Source: Agapanthus africanus (taxonomy: Eukaryota; Streptophyta; Magnoliopsida; Asparagales; Amaryllidaceae). From it: DNA of 64,000 nucleotides. The notes under the pieces were generated by a model. The model saw nothing but the letters and a program-made list of their open reading frames with translations, was not told the origin of the DNA and ran no database searches. Within the stretch, counting starts at the first letter, position 1, and every line of letters begins with the position of its first letter. The stretch spans positions 375,432,137 through 375,496,136 of the forward strand of contig JASDDO010000006.1 of assembly GCA_030015575.1 (NCBI GenBank), given 5' to 3'. A program made the translations under genes and the position numbers. Below are positions 12,880 to 22,260 of the stretch, one piece after another.

Positions 12880-14030
12880 TCAATCGAGCAGCTACCATGC
12901 TCGGTCCATCCTTGGCTGGTAATTCCTTACCCCACGACGCCAAGGATCAAAGCCCTCATCAAGAAGCCACCGAGCAGCTACACTGCTCGGTCTATCCTTG
13001 GCTGGTAATTTCTTACCCCACGACACCAATAATCAAAGCCCTCACCAAGAGGCCACTGAGCAGCAACCCTGCTTGGTCCATCCTTAGCAGGCCTCCTAAT
13101 GCCCTCCCGCGCTAAGGATCAAAGCCCTCACCAAGAGGCAACCGGGCAGTGACCCTGCTCGGTTATCCCTGGCTGGTAATTTCTTACCCACCGACATCAA
13201 GTATCTAAGCTCTCACCAAGAGGCCACCGAGCAGCAACCCTGCTCGGTTCATCCTTAGCAGGCCTCCCAATGCCCTCCCGCGCTAAGGATCAAAGCCCTC
13301 ACCAAAAGGCAACCGGGCAATGACCCTGCTCGGTTATCTCTGGCTGGTAATTCCTTACCCCACGATGCCAGGGATCAAAGCCCTCACAAGAGGCCACCAG
13401 GCAGCAACCCTGCTCGGTCCATCCTTAGCAGGCTACTCCATGCACTCCCGCGCTAAGGATCAAAGCCCTCACCAAGAGGCCACCGGGCAGCTACCCTGCT
13501 CGGTCCATCCATGACTGGTAGTTTGCTACCCACCGACGCCAAGGATCAAAGCCCTCACCAAGAGGCCACCGGACAGCTACCCTGCTCGGTCCATCCATGG
13601 CTGGTAGTTCGCTACCCACCAACGCCAAGGATCAAAGCCCTCACCAAGAGGCCACCGGGCAGCTACCCTGCTCGGTCTATCCTTGGCTGGTAATTCCTTA
13701 CCCCACGTCTCCAAGGATCAAAGCCCTCTAGAGGCCACCGGGCAGCGACTGCTCGGTCTATCCTTGGCTGGTAATTCCTTACCCCACAACACCAAGAATC
13801 AAAGCCCTCATCAAGAGGCCACCGAGCAGCTACCCTGCTCGGACCATCCTCGGCTGGTAATTCCTTACCCCACGACGCTAAGGATCAAAACCCTCACCAA
13901 GAGGCCACCGAGCAGCAACCTGCTCGGTCCATCCTTAGCAGGTAGTCCACTACCCACGACGCCAAAGGTCAAAACCCTCATCGAGAGAACACCGCGCAGC
14001 TAGCCTGCTCAATCCATCCACGTCTAAGCG
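12880..14030 (+). repeat. Minisatellite, about 13 copies of an 86-bp unit
   Basis: The core aaggatcaaagccctcacc recurs near 12942, 13029, 13113, 13199, 13284, 13370, 13454, 13541, 13627, 13713, 13795, 13880 and 13965, a spacing of 82-87 bp. Each unit also contains a gctcggtccatcc motif. Units fall into at least two subtypes, one with ggctggtaattccttacc and one with agcaggcctcc, partly interspersed. The array sits between antisense modules B and C. Tandem repeats between pol and the 3' LTR are a known habit of plant Tat elements and can seed satellite DNA. Confidence 0.92.
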
Positions 14031-14346
14031 ATCTCCACATCGACTTCGAGGCCACGGAGATACCGACTTTTCACCGGTCTTTACACACTTGGCAAATGGT
14101 CGACTTCAACTCTCAACTCGACGTGCAGTCGCTAGACGAAAAACCAACCTAACATGAAGACAGTACTGCGCAAATATAAATGTTTACCACAGGGAAAATG
14201 CGCACGCAAAGACTACTGCAAAAAGACCTTTTTATTCATAAAAAATCAGAAGTCTCTACAGAAGTATTATGGGCTCCTCAGCCTTACAAAAAACACCCGG
14301 AGGCTTACAAAATTTTAGCGCAAAGAAAATAAAAAGACGAGGAAGC

Positions 14347-16470
14347 TCAGACCTCAGGGTCGGGGAGAACCTCGATGAGCCGCGCCTCCACTACGACAAC
14401 CGGTGCGGCGTCTGGAAGGTCGGCGTCCACTACAGGAGCCTCGGCGCCGGTAGCCGGGGGAACCGACTTCTCCCCAACGCTCCCACCGGGGGCCTCTTCC
14501 CCCGCATCGTTTCCAGGGACATTCCCCTGCGCGTCATCCTCGCGAGGGTACTCCTCCCGAAGCTTGCCGTCAGGGAAATCCGGCATCTGGGCCTTGACAG
14601 CGTCGAGGGCGTCATGCCAAATAACGCCGGCAGCTCTAACAAGGTCGGCGTAGAACTGATCCGACTTGTTGTAGCTCTCCACCGCCTTTGACGCCTGAAG
14701 CTCGGCACGCCTCGTCCCCTCCTTCGCCGTCTCATTCTCCTTTCGGAAGGTGTTCACCGTCTTCTTCAAGGTAGCGATGAGCACCTGGGAGTCTTCCAAC
14801 TGGGCCTCGGGGCTCGGACGCCCTCTCGGCACCTGGCGACCTCCCGATTCCCGGCTGCCTCCCGGTCTTCAACGGCAGCAACCCTCTCCATCGCCACCTC
14901 CAGCTCTCCTCCCGCGAGGAGAGCTCACCCGCGGCCTGCATTGCCGGGGCTATCTCCTCGTCCTTCATGTTGACGACGAAGGCAACGTGCTGGAGGACCT
15001 GAAGAAAAGAAAAAGGGTTAAAAAAGAAAGGGAGACACCCAATCACGCGAACAAAAATACTAAATGAAGAATCGAGTGGGGTGCGAACACTAACCTGCAC
15101 GACCTCTTGGGCTATGGCCGCCATTTAGGCCCGGAGGGTCCCCCGAGGGATTCTACCCCCGGCCGACCTTTCCATCTCCGAGAGCAGGCTATCGGCGACG
15201 GAAAGCCCCGAGGGCACCTCGAAGTGAAGCTCCCCATCGTCCACGAGGATCAGGGAAAGCCAGGGAGCGGAGCGCCGTCCTATAAAATCTCTTGAAGAGC
15301 GACGCGGGAGAACCAGTCTCGCCTCCCACCTCGGGAGCCCAGGACTCTTACTCCCGAGCACGCTTTCGGACCGGTGCACGACTGGACTCGGGGCCCAGGG
15401 CGCGCTTGGGCGCCTAGATGGAGCGGCTGCCGGTGGAGCCGGAGCCGACAACTGGCGAGAAGGGCCGGCGCCCCCAGCCTTCTTCCCCTTCTTCGTGTCA
15501 ACCACTGCCGCCCGAAATTTGCTTGGGTCCATGGGTCCTGTATAAGACAAAAATACAAGGAGTCAGTAATGCCAGGAAAAATGAAAGAATGCACAAGTCT
15601 AAAAAGATCGCCTAAGAGCTCCTAACTTACCCGCGTAATAGGCAGGGCTGAGCCCAGCCCAACTGAGGGCCCGCTCAGACAGCAGCACATCAGCCCGAGG
15701 GAGGGGCTCCCACTTCGACACCGCCACCGCGTCGGGATCATTCGACCGACTCACCCACGGACAGCTGGCCCCTTGCCACTGGATAGGCACAGGCCAATCC
15801 TCACCCTCGGGCGGCGCAATAAAGAAAAACTTCTTCCATTCGTAAATGGAAGAAGGTCCTACGACGATCCCCGACCCGGCAGCGTCCCCCCATTGTCTTT
15901 TAAAAGAGAGGTATACCCAGCTCGGTACGCCCCTGCGAGCGCCAATGTGGTTTTTGTAGCAAAGAGAAGAAACGAGAAGGCTCAGACTGAAAGGAATCTG
16001 ACTCAATCTCAACCGGACCAGAAAGCTGAGGAGGATTCTCCAAGAGTTCGACACTAGCTGGCCCGGGGCTAACCCAAAACAATTCAACGCCACACTCACC
16101 TCGGGGGAGAAGGACGGACGCATCACGGCCCAAAAAGTTTCCAGGTATAAGGTAATCTCCTTGCCCCGTACCTGATCTGCCCTCTCCCCCTTCTTGGCCA
16201 GACGAAGCGAATAGCCGGGAGGAATGAGAAAACGAATCTTGATGTTGGCGAGCTCCTCCGCACGCCTCAGCGTGGACCGCACGCTAAGAACACCGCGACC
16301 TGCGCTCTAAGGACCGCCCCCGTCGCGCGACCCCGGGAAGCATTACTAACCCTAACTCCCCGGGGGGACTCCGACTCAGAGGAGTTAGAGGAAGAAGTCG
16401 AAGAAGAAGTTTCAAAAGACTCCTTAGACTCTACCCGGATTACATCTACAGACTTCTCGAAAGAAGACAT
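14347..16470 (-). other. Antisense module C: spliced-looking antisense ORF unit of the Tat element (fossil)
   Basis: Minus-strand reading blocks lie at 16470-16267 (Ser/Glu-rich, starting MSSFEKSVDVIRV), 16282-15599, 15550-15125 and 14832-14347 (coiled-coil-like, rich in K, E and A). The second block contains IKIRFLIPPGYSLRL and LNCFGLAPGQLVSNSWRILL, which by eye resembles the plant 'putative gypsy type transposon' domain (PF04195). The gaps near 15.55-15.63 kb and 15.00-15.09 kb have GT/AG-type boundaries and look like short introns. A minus-strand TATA box lies 136 bp before the first ATG, and an AATAAA-type signal lies at plus 14231-14236. The function is unknown. It may be an accessory protein of the element or a captured host domain. 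Confidence 0.6.
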
Positions 16471-16605
16471 CTAACCTGATTAAAGGGAGGTGTCCTCGGA
16501 AGATCAAACGCAAAGAATTCGATCTGAGGAGAAGAGCGCCGAGCTTACACGACTAGGGACGAGGAAATTATGAAAAGGTATGAGCCCTGATGGGGATCCC
16601 ACCTC

Positions 16606-16613
16606 TATTTATA
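16606..16613 (-). promoter_or_regulatory. TATA box of antisense module C
   Basis: The minus strand reads GCTATAAATAGAGG here, a canonical plant TATA box, 136 bp upstream of the ATG at 16470. Similar minus-strand boxes precede module A (6941-6948) and module B (12665-12671). Confidence 0.6.
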
Positions 16614-16990
16614 GCTGCCGGCGTACGCATCCTACGGCTCCAATCGTCTCCCGCCAAAACAACGTTTCGCAACCAACGGCCGACAACGTTCCACCTGTCA
16701 AACTCACATTGGGCGCGTCCCTTCAAGCATGGGAACGCCTGCGGCACGTCTCGCCAGCCAACCAGCGCCGTACACGTGGGTTGTCGCTTCCACGAACGTA
16801 CTCACGATCCGGCGCTTTCCCTTTTAATGCGAGATCTCTCCCCTGATCCGCTGACGTCATCAAGAAAATACTACTCTTTGGCCTGGAATGCACGCCGACG
16901 GTATCTCCGAGTGAGAACTCACCCCGGATGATCGGTCAGACCACTCTCGACCCGACCCAGGAACGGGTCAAGACGAGAGTGGGGGGCTAA

Positions 16991-17735
16991 TGATGAGGCT
17001 CGATATCGGTGGCTCTCCATATGCTAACACGTTGCAGATGACGTGTCCCGGAACCTACAAGAAAGGATCAAGAACTTCAGTTGGGATCACACCTCGGGAC
17101 TCCGGCCCGAGGAGCCTCCTGACTTTCGGTGGCCTTCCAGACCACCCCCAGCTCGTCTCCGAGCTATCACAGAACCAAGATGCCTCGGTCTCCCGCTCGT
17201 GCCCGAGCCTCCCGCCGAGCTCATCTTCCTCGATCTCACCGACCGACCCGCAGCGCTGATCACATACACCTCGGCCACGGCTCTGCGAATCTCGCCATGC
17301 GCGAGATATCCGCCGCCCATGATCCCGCGTTCCACGCCATCACGATCCCCCATTAACGAGCCTGTCTTGTCATTAATGCGGGATCCCGCCTGTCACGCGG
17401 ACGTGACGTCAGGGGCATAACGGCCGGCGTGAATCTCGCGCCCGCCTGCCCCTGCCGCTATATAAACCCCTCTCCCAGACGATTCAGGTAAAGCCATTTT
17501 TACTCCACTAGACCGTTACTCTGCCAAAATACCCCGTCTAACTTGATCGTCGGAGGGTCCTCGGTGGCACAACCACCCCGGGACTTTTTTGCAGGTGGCT
17601 CGGCCTCAACCACACAAAACTCATTGAGATCCACACGCTCCAGGAGTCAACCCTCCAACTCAATATCAACCGTCCATCAGCGCTCGCAGCAGATCAACGG
17701 AAGATAACATCTGAAGGAGTTTCAGTGCTCCATCA
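16991..17735 (+). repeat. 3' LTR of the Tat element (complete)
   Basis: It begins TGATGAGGCTCG right after a purine tract (gagagtggggggct) and ends CATCA, so it has the TG...CA termini of an LTR and is 745 bp long. The last 433 bp match the window's first 428 bp. The base run after it, GTATT (17736-17740), should be the target duplication. Its partner lies outside the window. Confidence 0.93.
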
Positions 17736-18272
17736 GTATTCCTGGTCTTTATAGATATAAGGATATAAATTTGTGATTATCTATGGAAACTTGGTAAGAC
17801 ACGACCATCTGATGCGGGCACAAAACCCTTTTTCAGTCCCCTTATTGTCGTCTCACAATCGATCCGATTTTGACTTGACAGCCACACAACAATCAATCTC
17901 GACACATGCTCGACCGACGATAGAGGCGGTTGAATAAATTTACTTCCTTCCAATGATGGAACCAAAAAACATCAATCAGGCATGATCAAGAAATTAATAA
18001 AGTGCTCAACTTGAGCAAGATATCTATCCTATTTCATGTGTGTGTGTGTGTCATTTATCATACATTTTGCCCATGACAACGAGAGCAATAACTAACCCTA
18101 ATTTATGCACGATTAATAAACTATCCATGATCTTTGGTCATCTTCAATGGCTATGAGCTCTGGTGTAACGTCAAAAATCAAACTTTTCATGATTTATAGC
18201 AGAAATCAGCATTCGGTTCATATGCAAGCTCTTTCAATGCGAGAAAAATGAAAGGAATCGATCGCAACTCAC
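17736..18272 (-). other. First intron of the ICMT-like gene, proximal part
   Basis: This is the stretch between the exon 1 donor site (GTGAGT on the minus strand, starting at 18272) and the right end of the Tat element. It contains a short (GT)n run near 18039-18050 and no coding similarity. No second ICMT exon was found here, so the next exon must lie beyond the Tat insertion or be lost. Confidence 0.6.
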
Positions 18273-18396
18273 AGCTGCGGGAAACGTTGGATCGTCCGTG
18301 AAAGAGAACGGCGAGAACGTACTCGGATCCGTGGAAGAAAACGATGGCGGCGAGGAACTCGGCGAGCTGAGCGAAGGAGGTGGGGCCCATAGCCAT
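18273..18396 (-). CDS. Isoprenylcysteine O-methyltransferase, first coding exon (partial gene)
   Basis: Exon 1 encodes 41 residues plus one base. After MAMGPTSFAQ it reads LAEFLAAIVFFHGSEYVLA and then VLFHGRSNVS. This matches the N-terminus and first membrane segment of plant ICMT/STE14 proteins (pattern AIVFFHxSEYxLAxxxHGxxNVT), ER-membrane enzymes that methylate the C-terminal prenylcysteine of CaaX proteins using S-adenosylmethionine. The Met at 18396 is chosen because homologues start close to the FFH-SEY block. An open frame extends upstream to 18567 but that part is not conserved. The exon ends at a strong GTGAGT donor in phase 1. The remaining exons, including the catalytic C-terminal half, are not in the window. 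Either a giant intron carries the gypsy element or the locus is a disrupted remnant. Confidence 0.7.
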
Positions 18397-18567
18397 CTCC
18401 GCCGCCTCTATCGAGGCTCCGATCGCTCCTCGGAGTATCTCCGATGAGATTCTAGGGTTTCGGTAGTTTAGGGTTTCGAAGGAGGAAAATAATTGATGGT
18501 AAAATGCCCGCAAAAACTCGAAGAGTTCGAGCCAAGGACCCGCGAGCACTGCGGACCCCAATCTCAC

Positions 18568-21500
18568 TGAGGCTGAATTGAAAGAAACACCCCCAATTTA
18601 TGATTGTATGACACAAAATATAAGAAAAACTGTGGTAGTGTGCAATTGCTTATTTGCTTATGTGTCCGATCGAAGAAGAAGAAAAAACCGTAATATAAAA
18701 AGAAGTAGTTAGTGTGCTGCAACGGCCATCTGGAATTTCTGAATGATTCTCGGTATAATATGATATTAAATAATTGCAGCCGTTCTTCTTATTATACAAA
18801 AGTTCCTTTTTTCTCTTTCTAACCTTTTATACCTGTACCGACATTGTACTTTTTATCAAACCTCTCTTATGCTTCTTCTGTCATTTTTTTCCTTCTAATA
18901 CTTTATAGTTATATGTCAAATATAGATAGTTTGGGAATAAATAGTTGCAAAAGAATGTGAAGAAAAAAGTTAAATTTCTCTTTTGTTCTCCTTTTCTTTT
19001 TCTTTTTCTTTTTCCCCCCTTTGTTAAATGAAGGTGCAAAGTGCAAGTTTTCCAAATAGAAATAATGTTAGTATTTGGGCCAGGTCTAATAACCCAAGAG
19101 TTAAATAAGGCTTGAGCTTTAAGGAATTCGGCCCTGCTCTAAATTTGAGCTTATCGTATGGGCCCAAATGAATGAATCATAATAATCATCATCATCATAT
19201 ATAAGCCTTCTCCAATCAATATGGGGTCTGCAACGAAGCAATGCTCCAATAAAGATCTGACCAAGTTTGACGGCCAGCTGTCGACGTGTTCCTGGTTTGG
19301 ACTATGACAAGAGACAGGCTTGTCAAGACCCTGGATAACCGGTTGGTGTCCTTCAAATTCTTATAGACTATGCAGAAGTCTACAAGAAAAGGAAAAGATG
19401 ATATATTTGCTTATTCAAAATGCGGTGTTTTAGCTTAAAAGTATAGGATTAAAACAGAAATCACAAAAAAAAAATATTTAAAATGCCATTGGTCACCAGA
19501 TTGAATGAATTTGGTCAAGGAGAATTATCAAGGCATGCATTTTCACACATCTCTTCAATGATAATGGCTAATAATCCAATGTACTTACAACAAACCACAC
19601 ATATAATCTTGTTTTTACATTTTGAGAAAGCCACATGCACTTCAAAACATAAACTGGCACACAAAAGATGCACCTCACCAAATGTATAATGAAAACAAAG
19701 AGCATGCATGACATGAGACATTGTAAACTAGGAATGAGTGGACAAGGAATATTAAAAAAGAGGAGAGCTAGCTACACATTAATATTATCATGTACAAAGA
19801 TTCCCTAGTCTTATGTCCCTCTCATGTCTCCTTTCTTCTCAAATTAGATTAACTTAAAGCTCACCTTAATTGATTGGGTACCAATGGAAATAATATATTT
19901 TGCAATTGAAATTCTATTTTGGGTTTTTGATGAATAATACGGTTTGGTGAAAATGGCATGGAAGCATAAGTTGTAAGAGAACACGGGACAAATATTACGA
20001 TGAAATTAGTTTTAAAAATTGCATTCACTTTTTAGGATAAAAAGTTGTTTTCACCTCATCAAATCGGACGTTTTTCTTCTTCTTTCAAATTAACTAACTG
20101 CCTTCAAATTATTCTTATTTAAAAAAAAAATCCTATGCCCATATTATTATTTTTATATAATTATAACTATTGTTGTTGTTATTCAAAGGAAAAGTTTGGA
20201 CTCCCCAAAATCACTAAAAAGATATTAAGGAACAAAAGCCTATATATTATTGATAATAAAGTTTAGCACGAAAAATGTTGCGAATAGCAAACAAGCAATG
20301 TGCAGCGAACAATTGCATTCCACACTTGCTGCATTCCACACTTGCTGTCAGCTTCACTCAAAACAAAGATGCGGAAACAAACGTCCGCATCATGTTCTAT
20401 TTTCATATGTTTGAATTTCTATTGGACTTAAATGAAACCTTAAGAAGATTAGATGGATGCAACAAATGGTTCAAGTTATTGCATATTGCCACCAATGACA
20501 CCTCAAATCTATTTCATAATCATGCCCAAAAAGGTATTATTTTCATCAAAGAATGCAACATTTCACGGGTAAGATTCTCATCATTTAAACGCAACAGTTA
20601 TGTAGTCAAATATGACATGCAACCAACATCATTTTTTCTATAGCAGATCAAACATATTCTGACGTTGCGTCAAGCCAAACAACTCTTAATATCTTTCCAA
20701 TGGACGATGATCGCAGTCTCCATCCTCTTAAAAAAAAATCTCATGCAATTAACTACCACACTATTAGGCAAATTGATTGCTAACAGTTTATTGCTAATGA
20801 ATTGATTGCTAATGAATTGATGTGGGGCTTGGTCAATTGCTTCACTAGCCAACTCTCATGAGACAACGAGATTTCCACCATAATGGGCATGGGCCCCTTA
20901 TGGTTGTTCTTGTCTAATTTGTTAGGGCCCGAATGGGTCGGGCAGGCTAGGATCCAAGGATATCCGATTCGGACATTGGATCCATTGTTGTCCCTAGAAT
21001 CAAAATGAGGCAAGATATGGACATCGAATGAAAAGCCAAATCAGCCTGATATCTTTTGCATCTTAGATCTCATAATCATGCAAAGCTATGGACCAAAACA
21101 CAAGTCAGCCATGCATGGAATGTGGACCTATTAACGATCACAAAATCTATCTTCATGGACATGAATCTTAGCCAATTTTAATGTTTTATTAGCCGTCTTG
21201 AATGACTGATACTTAACTTACCATGCTCGAAGCGGAGTCAAGAACAATCATAAAGAACAATATAAGTTTACCATGACAACCCATCCCTATTCATGCATTG
21301 CAAGAAATTCCATATATTAAACAAAAATAATACAACTATACATTTATCTTTTTCTGTTTCGTAATGGAATAAGACTGTAGTTCCATTGAAAAATGATATG
21401 CCTATAATAATAAATATTATCACAATATTTATGTAGTATACTAAACTATATATCTGTTTGTTTGTTTTGATAGTATTTATATAGTACAAAAGTTTAACAA

Positions 21501-21900
21501 GACAAAGGACCCTTCTAATTTTGGAGCAGCCGAAATTGATGCAATATTAATCTTTTCACTAATCAATTTAAATATTTACATAAATGATATGATTATTCAT
21601 GTAATTAAGCACATTTAGGAAGAGTGATGATATAATTACAAGAACAAATATAATATCTTGTGGATAACTACAAAGCTAATTAAGCATGTTCAATAGAGAT
21701 TCTAGGGTAAATATGGTATTTGTGCTGAATTTTAGAGCTAATTAAGCACGGAATAATGATTTTTTAAAACACATGCAGTATCTTCTTTCTTTATAATGCA
21801 AATACCCCCTAAGTGAGATGAGGTGGACACCTTCCCTTGTCTCCAAAATTCAAGGAGAAAGGAGAAAAAATCTCTTCTTCTGAAACCTCCACCTCATCAT
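18568..21900. other. AT-rich intergenic spacer, no gene recognised
   Basis: This region contains the promoter side of the ICMT-like gene, simple A/T and CT runs, and scattered short ORFs that resemble no protein I know. The longest (20275-20643) is low-complexity in context and has no supporting splice or homology signal. Confidence 0.6.
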
Positions 21901-22260
21901 CCTCTCTCCTAGGGACACCATCTAATCAACCAAGAGGGCCAAAAAAAAAATGCTGCCTTGCAATGTAAATTTACACATAAACCCTCAATATTTACAAATT
22001 TACACCTATATTTATTTCCACTTATATGAAATGCACATTTACACTTAAACTCTCATTATTTACATATATACTCATTTTCACAAATATGAAATATTGCATT
22101 TGACACGTGCAACGCACGTGCACAAGTTCCAGTATATTCTAATTAAAGACAAATACAAGTGATTTTCATTAGAGCTTGGGCGGACGGGTCCCAGCCTTGG
22201 GCGGACGGGTCCCAGCCCGCCCCCTTTGGCTTCACCCCTGCTGCTACCTGGGAGGCCCGG
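21901..22260. repeat. Repeat-derived patch with a GC-rich 26-bp tandem duplication
   Basis: An AT-rich stretch with repeated acatttacacttaaa-like motifs is followed by gacacgtgcaacgcacgtgc (22101-22120), an imperfect palindrome. A GC-rich island of about 90 bp follows, in which cttgggcggacgggtccca occurs twice (about 22170 and 22196). The island's base composition is unlike its surroundings, so it is probably the end of an old transposon. I cannot assign the family. Confidence 0.4.

Larger units (their letters stand above)
1..17735 (+). mobile_element. Tat-lineage Ty3/gypsy LTR retrotransposon, broken, left end outside window
   Basis: The window opens inside the left LTR. A matching LTR closes the element at 17735, giving at least 17.7 kb including a nested insertion at 7439-12243. 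The order is LTR, primer-binding-like site just after 428, gag, protease, reverse transcriptase, RNase H, integrase, a long 3' region with antisense modules and a minisatellite, a purine tract (16975-16988), then LTR. The RT block CVDFTDLNKACPKD is typical of the Tat/Athila branch, and there is no chromodomain. By eye the two LTRs differ at roughly 7-8 % of aligned bases, so the insertion is old, plausibly a few million years. The coding regions are broken in several places. The element sits in what appears to be the first intron of an ICMT gene. Confidence 0.93.

Noticed and set aside
12880-14030. Evenly spaced repeats that could look like a CRISPR array
   Set aside because: The whole 86-bp unit is repeated with no unique spacers, and the context is a plant retrotransposon.
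14269-15067. Plus-strand ORFs opposite the antisense unit of the Tat element
   Set aside because: They are GC-rich shadow frames. The minus strand carries the promoter, intron and poly(A)-like signals.
18397-18567. N-terminal extension of the ICMT exon to the upstream Met at 18567
   Set aside because: ICMT homologues begin just before the FFH-SEY block. The extra residues look like translated 5'UTR.
20275-20643. 122-codon ORF in the intergenic spacer
   Set aside because: No recognisable similarity, no codon bias and no splice or promoter support. It looks like chance in AT-rich DNA.
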